The position numbers were made by a program, and so were the translations under genes. Source: UBA4717 sp002404395 (GTDB lineage: Bacteria > Bacillota > Clostridia > Oscillospirales > CAG-272). From it: a stretch of DNA of 21,595 nucleotides. Positions 1 through 7,882 of the stretch are shown in pieces (positions within the stretch are counted from its first letter, which is position 1; the number at the start of each line of letters is the position of its first letter). The stretch spans positions 1 to 21,595 of the forward strand of contig CALFNW010000147.1 in NCBI GenBank assembly GCA_937902275.1, in the 5' to 3' direction. The notes beneath the pieces were generated by a model. That model made no database searches. It was given only the letters and a program-made list of their open reading frames with translations, and had not been told where the DNA came from.

Positions 1-581
1 AAAACGGCGCGACCCGTGCCGAAGTAGCTACCATGATGAAGCGTTTCGCGGATTACTACAAAAATCTCAAACCCGATTACAGCCGTATCAGTCAGAAAAC
101 CGACAACGTCGTATACGATATTGACGTTCTATCAGCCAAGACTTCGACTTCGGGTTTTGACAAAAAGGTAAACGGCTCGGTGCTCTCATTGATCCCGAAC
201 AGCCTTTCAAACCGCATGAAAGGCAAGCTTACTTTTTTTGAACGCCTCCTGAATGTAAACTACTCGGATTACCCATATATTAAGGTGCGCTACAGAACCA
301 ACATCAATGTTGCGACCTTTTCACTCGGTGCAACCAAAGGAAACAGCTCGTCAAAAGCAATATATGCGCTCGACAACAGCGGCGAGTGGGTCGATTTCAT
401 CGGCTGTTATTACGACATCTTCGCGCCCAAAGGCGACGTTGATTTAACGCAGAACGGCTCATTCTACATCAGTCCGTGGTCGGAATCCGACGGAGGCGCA
501 TTCACAAACGAAAACTATTTTGAAATCGAATACGTCGCCTTCTTTCCGACCAAAGCCGCCGCTGAAGCATACAACGGTTAA
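1..581 (+). CDS. SLH-domain surface protein, C-terminal part (5' end outside window)
   Basis: Frame 3 is open from the window edge, so the gene starts upstream; the first ATG in it (33) lies inside the end of an SLH repeat (NGATRAEVATMMKRF) and is not the start. After the SLH end comes a domain of about 165 residues with DYPYIKVRYRTN and a closing EIEYVAFFPTKAAAEAY. Both parts line up with about residues 690-880 of the protein at 957-4370, so the two genes are tandem paralogues. SLH repeats usually bind pyruvylated secondary cell-wall polymers and hold proteins on the Gram-positive surface. The domain after them looks like a beta-rich, possibly carbohydrate-binding module, but I cannot name its family. 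The TAA stop is followed by two hairpin terminators. What the missing N-terminal part does is unknown; a beta-helix as in the paralogue is a guess. Confidence 0.85.
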   Translation, partial: NGATRAEVATMMKRFADYYKNLKPDYSRISQKTDNVVYDIDVLSAKTSTSGFDKKVNGSVLSLIPNSLSNRMKGKLTFFERLLNVNYSDYPYIKVRYRTNINVATFSLGATKGNSSSKAIYALDNSGEWVDFIGCYYDIFAPKGDVDLTQNGSFYISPWSESDGGAFTNENYFEIEYVAFFPTKAAAEAYNG

Positions 582-701
582 GCACGTATAATTTTAACTC
601 AAAATTTCTCTGCATTATCGCGAAAGGCTGACGACACAAAGCACGTGACTTCATGACTCGGCAATATTCTTAAAATGTTACCCTAAGAGCCTGACATTTT
701 T

Positions 702-723
702 AAGACGGTCTTTGACCGTTTTT
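702..723 (+). terminator. Short intrinsic terminator after first SLH gene
   Basis: The arms ACGGTC (705-710) and GACCGT (714-719) enclose a TTT loop and are followed by TTTT. The AAG before the left arm can pair into the T-run, lengthening the stem. It lies about 120 bases after the stop codon at 581. Confidence 0.55.
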
Positions 724-789
724 GCCACCGCGCCTTTGGGTCTTCCGTATATTTGAACGGCGGCGCTCTGCCGTCAGGATCAATGCCGT

Positions 790-832
790 GGGGTGTTAAA
801 AACTCAAAATGAGTTTTTAACACCCCATTTTT
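790..832 (+). terminator. Strong intrinsic terminator, twin of the one at 4386
   Basis: A perfect 17-bp stem, GGGGTGTTAAAAACTCA (790-806) with its complement (810-826), has an AAA loop and is followed by ATTTTT. The hairpin after the next SLH gene is the same apart from one extra base pair. The rest of the 375-base gap between the SLH genes shows nothing else beyond the terminator at 702 and the promoter at 884. Confidence 0.85.
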
Positions 833-883
833 GCACTTTATTGCTTTTCAATCAATTCCTTCGGCATATTTTTGTGCAAACTG

Positions 884-912
884 TTGACTCTTTTTCAAAA
901 ATATGCTAAAAT
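884..912 (+). promoter_or_regulatory. Sigma-A-type promoter of the beta-helix/SLH gene
   Basis: TTGACT (884-889), a 17-base spacer and TAAAAT (907-912), with TG one base before the -10 box (extended -10). Transcription should begin near 919. This rules out the upstream in-frame ATG at 903 and supports the start at 957. Confidence 0.8.
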
Positions 913-956
913 GCTTTCGTATACATAAAGTATATAATTATATTGGAGGAAAGCAC

Positions 957-3900
957 ATGAAAAAGAGACTGTCCCTTATTTTAGCGGCTCTGATGATCCT
1001 CTCTTCTTTCTCTTTTGCCGTATCGGTCAACGCCGATGAAAGCAAGATATACGAGAAAGCTACGGACGAGCTGATCGCTGAGTACTATGCGCGTGCCATG
1101 GCTCTGAAAGACGAGATCATGAACACGAAAACCGAGGTTACCTACACCGGTACCGCTTATTACATCTCGCCCTACGGCAACGATGCAAATGACGGACTTA
1201 CACCCGACACCGCTTGGAGAAGTCCTTCCAAAATATCGGGCGCCGGTTTTCTTAAAGAAGGCGACGCGGTGCTCTTTGAGCGCGGCGGAGTCTATCGTTT
1301 TATAGACCCTATCTCGACCAAAAACGGTGTTACTTACTCGGCATACGGCACGGGAGCAAAGCCGAAGCTCGTAGGTTCTATTGACGCTTCGGCAAAGAAC
1401 GCATGGAATAAGACCGATGCCGAAAACGTTTATGTGTACCGTGAAGCTATAACGAGAGATGTCGGAAATATCGTTTTCGATCTCGGTATCTGCAACGGTA
1501 TCAAAATGCAGAGTCTGCTTGACAACGGTACCGTCTCAAACGGACTTGAAACTTTCAAATCGGGCGGACAGCTGATCAAAGGTCCTGCCGACCTGAAAAA
1601 CGACCTTGAGTATTGGCATGATCCCGACTCCAAGCTCTTGTACCTCAAAAGTGATGACGGCGCACCGGCGGACAGATTCATCTCTATCGAGCTTGTTGAT
1701 TACGGTCACGGTATGAAAGGCGAAGCAAAAGACGTGACTATTGATAATCTCGCTTTCTTCGGATTCGGTTCGCACGCTATCGGCTACGGTTCGGGTGTGA
1801 ATCTTAAGGTTCAGAACTGTGCGTTTTCTTTCATCGGCGGCTCTCGTCAGGGCAGCGGCACCGGAAGATACGGAAATGCGGTTGAGATATACGGCGGCTG
1901 CGACGGATACGTGATCGATCATTGCTACGCCGACAACGTATACGACTGCTGTTGGACAGTGCAGCACTCAAACGGCGCGGCTGAAAGCAGTATCTATTTC
2001 AAGGATACCGCATTTACAAACAACGTTGCTATGTACAGCAACTCAGGGCCCGAAGTATGGCTCGGAGAGACCCCTGCAAAGGGCTTTGAGGGCAAGGTTG
2101 AGGGCAAGATCATCAACATGAAGGTCAGCGGCAACTATACCCTCTACTCCGGCTACGGTTGGAGTCATCAGCGTCCGAACAAAGACGGCAACTTTGTTTA
2201 CGGCGGTACCGCTGCAACAACTACTACCTATGAAAACGTGTCGTTTGACAATAACGTCGGTATGTTTGCTTCCTGGGCGCTCTACTATGCGCGCTACACC
2301 AGCCCTACCGGCTATAACTTCAACAACAACACTTACTTCCAGCACGTCAGCGCAGGATACGGCGGGATCCCCGAAAATCCTTATGACGGTACCGGCGGAA
2401 TCGGCGCTCAGTACAAATTCACCGAAGAAAATGTGCTCAAGTTCGCCGGCATGGGACTTGAACCCGGCTCAAAATTCTACTATGTTGATGCCGATTATGC
2501 AGTTCCGCACTACACTCCCACCGTCATGACCTTTGCAGACGTGGCAAAGGAACATTGGGCATACCAAAATATCGAAGCTGCGGTAATGATGGATTGGTTC
2601 AAGGGCACAAGCGAAACCACCTTCTCACCCGACATGGGAATGACACGCGCAATGCTCGTTACCGTACTTTCGCGCATTACCGATACCGCAGTATCAAGCG
2701 AGTCGGCTCCTTTCACCGACGTTTCCGCGAACGCATGGTTTGCAAAAGCGGTAAAATGGGCATACAATGCAGGCGTAGTTGAAACCTCCGACAAATTCCG
2801 TCCGGACGAAATGGCTACACGCGAAGAAATGGCGGATATGCTCTACCGCTTTACACTTAAGCAATACAAAACCAAATCGTATGAGGAAGAAGGCAAGACG
2901 CTTACCTTCTCCGATGCTTCAAGTGTAACTCCGGAATATGCGGCAGGCATTGCCTTTGCCGTGGACAACGGCATCATCGCCGGCTACCCCGACGGAAGCG
3001 TGAAGCCGAAAGGCGGCGCTACACGTGCGGAAGTTGCAACGATGATAAAGCGTTTTGTTGATTTCTACAAGGTTCAGAAAGCGGATTATTCCTCTGCCTC
3101 CAAGGCAAGTGAAGATAAGATATTCTTCGCCGAAGATCTGAACAAGGCGTCGGCAACCTCCGGCGTTGAAAAGAGCATTATTGATGCCGACATAAATCCC
3201 GCACTTCGCCTTCTTTGCGGCGGCACAAACAGCTATACCGCAAGACTTTCGGTATTTGAACGTTTCCTTAACACAAGCGTTACCGATTATCCCTATATCA
3301 AGATCAGATACAATACAAATATAGGCGCACGCCAGATCAAAGTCGGTATCAGCAAAGCCGGCACAGAAGCGGATGAACGCTATGACATCACTCAAAACGA
3401 ATGGTCGACCATACTTATAAATACCTATGAGCTTTTTGCGCCCGACGGCTCTGCCGAGCTTTCAAAGACAAACGGTTCGCTCGTTATAAAGCCTTGGGGC
3501 ACCTTCGGCGAATGGGGCACCGAGCCGGGTTCATACTTTGACATTGATTACATCGGCTTCTTCACCTCTCTTGAAGCAGCGGAAAACTACAAGAGCGATT
3601 TTGAAGCCAACTCCGCACTTTTGACCTTTACGATCGACGGAAAACCCTTTACTTCGGTCGCAGTCCGTGTCGGCGAAAAGTTCAACGCTTCACTCGCGAC
3701 TGCTCCCGAGCGTCAGGGATATAAATTTGACAGTTGGAGTATTGCGGACGGCACCGTGATCGAAAGCAACACTACGGTTGAAGCCAACTATACCAAGGTA
3801 CTCGGTGAACCGGTCGCGCTCTACACTGTCGAAAACTCCACCTCAAAAGCATGGGGCGGTCTTGAATCGGATATTGCTGAAGAAGACGGCATAAAATTCT

Positions 3901-4370
3901 TCAGATACAAGACGACCGGCGAGGGCGTGTCAGTCGACGGTTCGCGCGCACAGTTCCACTTCGGAAGCGAGGGAAGCTACAACCCGCAGGTCAACAAGAT
4001 CATGAGAGTGGGATTCAGAGCAAATGTCCCCTCTTCTACCGGAATTGATCTTAACTTCAACCTCGGAAACAATAGAAGAATCTGGGGCCCGACATACTCA
4101 TACACTGTTCAGGGCAAGTGGGTCGAAGTGAATTTTGATCTTTCCGCGCTCAGATATACCGGCGGTGAAAGCGTTCAGAGCGGACTTTCGGCAGCAGAAT
4201 ATTTTGAGACCTACTTTACCGGTAAAATGGCGTTTGTAATCTTCAAACCGTACATCAACAACGGACTTGAAATGACCGCAAAGGACACCTTTGACGTCGC
4301 ATATATCGCATTCTTCGATTCTGTTGAAGACGCAAACGCTTTCAAGGGCTTTGAAGCAATAAAGAAATAA
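957..4370 (+). CDS. Secreted parallel beta-helix protein with S-layer homology domains
   Basis: 1137 residues. ATG 957 is chosen because GGAGG (945-949) lies seven bases before it and it opens a signal peptide: MKKR, a hydrophobic core, then VNA before DES. Residues about 45-480 resemble secreted right-handed beta-helix proteins: YYISPYGNDANDGLTPDTAW at the front, then many short Gly/Asn-rich strands. Polysaccharide lyases and other glycan-active proteins share that fold, but I see no definite catalytic signature. Three SLH repeats follow at about 525-705 (FADVAKEHWAY, FTDVSANAWF, FSDASSVTPEY). Next are a beta-rich module (about 710-880) shared with the preceding gene, an InlB/Listeria-Bacteroides-type repeat (about 882-950, with GYKFDSWS) and a second related module ending DVAYIAFFDS. 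SLH repeats in the middle rather than at an end are less common. A role in binding or cleaving plant or host glycans at the surface is inference. Confidence 0.88.
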   Translation: MKKRLSLILAALMILSSFSFAVSVNADESKIYEKATDELIAEYYARAMALKDEIMNTKTEVTYTGTAYYISPYGNDANDGLTPDTAWRSPSKISGAGFLKEGDAVLFERGGVYRFIDPISTKNGVTYSAYGTGAKPKLVGSIDASAKNAWNKTDAENVYVYREAITRDVGNIVFDLGICNGIKMQSLLDNGTVSNGLETFKSGGQLIKGPADLKNDLEYWHDPDSKLLYLKSDDGAPADRFISIELVDYGHGMKGEAKDVTIDNLAFFGFGSHAIGYGSGVNLKVQNCAFSFIGGSRQGSGTGRYGNAVEIYGGCDGYVIDHCYADNVYDCCWTVQHSNGAAESSIYFKDTAFTNNVAMYSNSGPEVWLGETPAKGFEGKVEGKIINMKVSGNYTLYSGYGWSHQRPNKDGNFVYGGTAATTTTYENVSFDNNVGMFASWALYYARYTSPTGYNFNNNTYFQHVSAGYGGIPENPYDGTGGIGAQYKFTEENVLKFAGMGLEPGSKFYYVDADYAVPHYTPTVMTFADVAKEHWAYQNIEAAVMMDWFKGTSETTFSPDMGMTRAMLVTVLSRITDTAVSSESAPFTDVSANAWFAKAVKWAYNAGVVETSDKFRPDEMATREEMADMLYRFTLKQYKTKSYEEEGKTLTFSDASSVTPEYAAGIAFAVDNGIIAGYPDGSVKPKGGATRAEVATMIKRFVDFYKVQKADYSSASKASEDKIFFAEDLNKASATSGVEKSIIDADINPALRLLCGGTNSYTARLSVFERFLNTSVTDYPYIKIRYNTNIGARQIKVGISKAGTEADERYDITQNEWSTILINTYELFAPDGSAELSKTNGSLVIKPWGTFGEWGTEPGSYFDIDYIGFFTSLEAAENYKSDFEANSALLTFTIDGKPFTSVAVRVGEKFNASLATAPERQGYKFDSWSIADGTVIESNTTVEANYTKVLGEPVALYTVENSTSKAWGGLESDIAEEDGIKFFRYKTTGEGVSVDGSRAQFHFGSEGSYNPQVNKIMRVGFRANVPSSTGIDLNFNLGNNRRIWGPTYSYTVQGKWVEVNFDLSALRYTGGESVQSGLSAAEYFETYFTGKMAFVIFKPYINNGLEMTAKDTFDVAYIAFFDSVEDANAFKGFEAIKK

Positions 4371-4385
4371 TCAAACAAAGCTTTT

Positions 4386-4428
4386 GGGGTGTTGAAAAAC
4401 TCAAAATGAGTTTTTCAACACCCCTTTT
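4386..4428 (+). terminator. Strong intrinsic terminator, twin of the one at 790
   Basis: A perfect 18-bp stem, GGGGTGTTGAAAAACTCA (4386-4403) with its complement (4407-4424), has an AAA loop and is followed by TTTT. It starts 15 bases after the SLH gene's stop. The remaining 134 bases up to the ATPase start show no clear promoter; TATACT at 4523-4528 lacks a good -35 box. Confidence 0.88.
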
Positions 4429-4562
4429 CATGCTTTCGGAAGTACCGTAAAAAACGCGGGATCGGCAGAGCGTATTAAGCTTCACGTCCGTCTTAAAAGG
4501 TCTTAAACGCCTTTCTCTTGCATATACTCAGTTGAAAAGCAATGCAAGGGAGTGCCATAAGC

Positions 4563-7169
4563 ATGAAAACAACTACCGGGCTTACCGAAGCGCAGGTCGT
4601 CGAATCACGGCAGAAATACGGTGCCAACACACTTACAAAGCAAAAGCGCAAAAGCTTCATAAAACAGTTTGCCGCAAGCTTCGGCGATCCGATCATCAAA
4701 ATATTGCTGGCGGCGCTGGCGGTCAACGTTCTGTTTCTCTTTCAAAAAGCGGATTGGTTCGAAACCGCAGGAATTGCCGTCGCAATATTCCTTGCCACCT
4801 TTATATCTACCCTGTCCGAATACGGAAGCGAATCGGCATTCATCGAGCTTCAGAACTCGGCTTCAAATATATATTGCCGTGTAAAGCGGGCAAGCGGAAT
4901 TACAAAGCTCCCTGTTTCCGAGCTTGTCGTCGGCGATCTCGTTCTGTTACGCGCCGGCGAGCGAGTGCCTGCCGACGGAGTTATTGTTTCGGGCAGACTC
5001 GGAGTCGATCAATCGGCGCTGAACGGCGAAAGCGCCGATGCGGAAAAACTGCCTGTAAGTTCAAAACAGCCGGAAAACGACCTGTCGAGTCAAAATCAGC
5101 TTTTTTGCGGCAGTGTGGTCACATACGGAGAAGGCATACTTGAAATAAAACGCGTAGGCGATTCCACGCTCTACGGCAGTATGGCGCGCGATATCCAAGA
5201 GGAGGCGCCTGACAGTCCGCTCAAGCTCAAGCTCGCGGGTCTCGCCGCAACCATCAGCCGCATCGGCTATGCGGCTGCGGTATTGATTGCCGCCGCCGAC
5301 CTTTTCAACAGCTTTTTTCTTGATAACGGAATGAGTCTTTCAAACGCCATCTCGGATCTCTCAAGTCCCGGCATATGGCTCCCGAGATTGCTTCATGCAC
5401 TGACTCTTGCAACGGCAGTGATCGTAATGGCAGTGCCCGAGGGACTTCCGATGATGATAACCGTTGTACTCTCGTCGAATATGTTCCGTATGCTCAAAGA
5501 CAAGGTCATGGTGCGCGGGCTGATCGGAATTGAGACCTCGGGCAACATCAATATTCTTTTTACCGACAAGACCGGCACGCTTACAAAAGGAAAGCTTAAG
5601 GTCGTAAACGTAGTCGAAGGCGACGGAAGTATAAAGACAGCACCTGAAAAATGCTCGGGCGAAGTCAGACGCTTGCTTGCGCTTGACGGAAAATACAACA
5701 CTGCCTGTGTGATCGCTGACGGAAAACCGTCCGGCGGAAGTGCAACCGACCGCGCCGTCATTGAAAGCGTTATCGGGCTAAAAACCGATCGCTATACCAA
5801 GCACGGCAGTATTCCGTTTGACAGCAAATACAAATATTCGGCAGTACGGATAATCGGAAATGACGAGCTTATACTTGTTTCGGGCGCACCCGAAAAAATA
5901 ATCGCCGCCTGCAATCGACGGATAACCGAAAACGGCGGCACCGCACCGCTTGATAAAAGCCTTATTGAAAAAAAACGTGCCGAGTTGTCAGCCAAAGCAA
6001 TACGACTTATCGCCGTTGCAAGTGCCGAAACGCTGCCGGACCCCGATGCACCGCTGTCCGGGCTGACGCTCGTAGCGCTTCTCGGAATACGCGACGACAT
6101 CAGACGCGAGGTTCCCGCAGCAATACGTGAGGTCACACGCGCCGGGATACAGGTGGTTATGATGACCGGCGACAGCCGTGATACGGCGGCGGCGATCGCC
6201 AAAGACATAGGGCTGTCAAACGGCGAAGGAATAATCACGAGCAATGAGCTGTCAAAGCTCTCGGACGAAGAAATCAAAAAGCTTCTCCCGTCGCTGCGTG
6301 TAATTGCACGTGCATTGCCGAGCGATAAAAGCCGCATGGTCCGCCTCGCGCAATCGCTCGGAATGGTCGTCGGAATGACCGGAGACGGGATCAACGACGC
6401 TCCGGCGCTTAAACGTGCCGACGTAGGCTTTGCAATGGGCGACGGCACCGAAGTTGCCAAAGAAGCCGGCGATATCGTGATCATGGACAATAATTTCGTC
6501 TCGATCGCCAAGGCGGTAAGATACGGCAGAACGATATTCAAGAGCATACGCAAATTTATCGTTTATCAATTTACGATGAATATGTGTGCGGTCGCAGTAT
6601 CGCTCATCGGACCGTTTGTAGGCATAGACACACCGGTAACAGTCATACAAATGCTTTGGATAAATATAATCATGGATACGCTTGCGGGGTTGGCTTTTGC
6701 AGGAGAAGCGCCGCTTGCCGAATGTATGAAAGAAAAGCCGCTCGGGCGGAACACACCGGTAATAGACCGAAAAATGGCGAAGCAGATATTCTTCATGGGA
6801 CTTTATACCACCGCTCTGCTCGTTTTCTTTATGACAAACCGTGGTTTCAGGGACTACTTCGGCTTTGAAGCCGATCCGATATACTTTCTGACCGCCTTTT
6901 ACGCATTGTTTATATTCGCAGGTGTGTTCAACAGCTTCAATGCCCGATGCGAACGGGTGAATATTCTTTCTCATCTTAAAGATAATCCGGTCTTTATAAT
7001 AATTATGCTTACGGTAGTTGCTGTACAGCTCGTAATGACCTATTGCGGCGGCAGAATATTCCGAACCGCCGGTCTTGAACCTAAAGCGCTCATAATGATA
7101 ATACTTATGGCGTTTACCGTAATTCCAGCCGATCAGCTCAGGAAAGCAATAAGCGAAAAAATCAAATAA
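4563..7169 (+). CDS. P-type calcium-transporting ATPase (PMCA-like)
   Basis: 868 residues, a normal length for bacterial type II pumps, which export Ca2+ from the cytoplasm at the cost of ATP. The phosphorylation motif DKTGTLT puts the acceptor at D335. PEGLP (292-296) in the fourth membrane helix and LWINIIMDT in the sixth are calcium-site motifs and resemble the plasma-membrane (IIB) class more than SERCA. TGDGINDAPAL (about 606-616) is the hinge motif. The A-domain loop reads NGES (154-157) where most family members have TGES. ATG 4563 is preferred over the in-frame ATG at 4542: AAGGGAG (4546-4552) is ten bases before it, and the cation-ATPase N-terminal domain begins soon after (TGLTEAQVVESRQKYG). 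The gene stands alone and ends at a hairpin shared with the convergent operon. Ca2+ is the best guess; Mn2+ is possible. Confidence 0.92.
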   Translation: MKTTTGLTEAQVVESRQKYGANTLTKQKRKSFIKQFAASFGDPIIKILLAALAVNVLFLFQKADWFETAGIAVAIFLATFISTLSEYGSESAFIELQNSASNIYCRVKRASGITKLPVSELVVGDLVLLRAGERVPADGVIVSGRLGVDQSALNGESADAEKLPVSSKQPENDLSSQNQLFCGSVVTYGEGILEIKRVGDSTLYGSMARDIQEEAPDSPLKLKLAGLAATISRIGYAAAVLIAAADLFNSFFLDNGMSLSNAISDLSSPGIWLPRLLHALTLATAVIVMAVPEGLPMMITVVLSSNMFRMLKDKVMVRGLIGIETSGNINILFTDKTGTLTKGKLKVVNVVEGDGSIKTAPEKCSGEVRRLLALDGKYNTACVIADGKPSGGSATDRAVIESVIGLKTDRYTKHGSIPFDSKYKYSAVRIIGNDELILVSGAPEKIIAACNRRITENGGTAPLDKSLIEKKRAELSAKAIRLIAVASAETLPDPDAPLSGLTLVALLGIRDDIRREVPAAIREVTRAGIQVVMMTGDSRDTAAAIAKDIGLSNGEGIITSNELSKLSDEEIKKLLPSLRVIARALPSDKSRMVRLAQSLGMVVGMTGDGINDAPALKRADVGFAMGDGTEVAKEAGDIVIMDNNFVSIAKAVRYGRTIFKSIRKFIVYQFTMNMCAVAVSLIGPFVGIDTPVTVIQMLWINIIMDTLAGLAFAGEAPLAECMKEKPLGRNTPVIDRKMAKQIFFMGLYTTALLVFFMTNRGFRDYFGFEADPIYFLTAFYALFIFAGVFNSFNARCERVNILSHLKDNPVFIIIMLTVVAVQLVMTYCGGRIFRTAGLEPKALIMIILMAFTVIPADQLRKAISEKIK

Positions 7170-7173
7170 AAAA

Positions 7174-7230
7174 ACGCGGCAGTACCGAAAATCCGAAATT
7201 CATCGGAAAACGGTTCCCTGCCGCGTCTTT
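7174..7230. terminator. Bidirectional terminator between ATPase and VanZ-like gene
   Basis: ACGCGGCAG (7174-7182) pairs with CTGCCGCGT (7218-7226). An inner TCCGA/TCGGA pairing continues the rod. TCTTTT follows on the plus strand and a run of seven A precedes, giving a U-run for minus-strand transcripts. It can serve both converging genes. Confidence 0.8.
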
Positions 7231-7249
7231 TAATCATAGTTTTTAACCG

Positions 7250-7873
7250 TCATGAAAGCTCGCGAATCTTAAAAACACCTTTCACAAGTAAAGCCGTGAA
7301 ACAGCCTGCGACTATTCCCAAAAAGTTGCAGATCAGATCGTCGGTGTCAAACGCTCTTTCCAAAATAAGCTGTAGCAGTTCAAACACAAGCGGTATGATA
7401 GCGGCAAGCAAAGCAATATTGCTTTTTCGCACTTTGTTTGTCACAAACGGAAGAAAGAATCCAAATGGCATAAACATCAGTATATTTCCGACCAGCATCT
7501 GCTTCACCCAACTTCCGAGCGTTACCTCTCCGCGCAGATATTTGACAAGCGTCGGTACAAGATTAACGTCGCCAAGCTGAAACAACGGTTTCATTTCTTC
7601 CCACCAACCAAAGAAAATGCCGTCAAAAATATTCGTCCAGATGCCCAAAGGCACTATCAGAAGATTAAATAATCCCGTTAAGTAACAGACAGACAAAAAC
7701 CTGATGATTTCAGAAGATCGCTTACTTTTTATTTGTTTTTTCACGAGATAAACGTAACGGAACAGCGCATACAGGATCCCAAATATGCAGGTGATCGGTA
7801 AAACTCCGACAAAATACCCGATCATCGTCGCCGAGGTCATTATCGGACGTATGCTTTGATACAGATCATGCAT
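7250..7873 (-). CDS. VanZ-like family membrane protein
   Basis: 207 residues with about five membrane helices (near 17-44, 57-80, 126-145, 152-171 and 182-201). The VanZ-family signature is clear: NLVPTLVKYLRG, then GNILMFMPFGFFLPF, then LVFELLQLILERAFDTDDLICNFLG. VanZ itself confers low-level teicoplanin resistance, but most family members have no proven role and there are no other vancomycin-resistance genes here. The start codon lies nine bases after the rhamnosidase stop, and its Shine-Dalgarno GAGGAG overlaps that TGA codon, so the two genes are very probably co-transcribed and may be translationally coupled. The tie to sugar metabolism is contextual only. Confidence 0.85.
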   Translation of the reverse strand: MHDLYQSIRPIMTSATMIGYFVGVLPITCIFGILYALFRYVYLVKKQIKSKRSSEIIRFLSVCYLTGLFNLLIVPLGIWTNIFDGIFFGWWEEMKPLFQLGDVNLVPTLVKYLRGEVTLGSWVKQMLVGNILMFMPFGFFLPFVTNKVRKSNIALLAAIIPLVFELLQLILERAFDTDDLICNFLGIVAGCFTALLVKGVFKIRELS

Positions 7874-7882
7874 GATCGCTCC

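Noticed and set aside
587..592. TATAAT just after the first SLH gene's stop
   Set aside because: No -35 box lies at a usable distance and it is not an extended -10, so it is probably chance in AT-rich sequence.
903..956. Upstream start for the beta-helix/SLH gene
   Set aside because: It overlaps the -10 box region, precedes the predicted transcription start, lacks a ribosome site and would bury the signal peptide behind 18 residues.
5792..6553. 253-residue minus-strand open frame
   Set aside because: It is antisense to the calcium ATPase, very Ser/Ile-rich as expected for a shadow frame, with no recognisable domain.
7250..7873. Vancomycin/teicoplanin resistance locus
   Set aside because: Only a VanZ-family protein is present; no vanA/B ligase, vanH, vanX or two-component genes are in the window, and this family is widespread with other roles.
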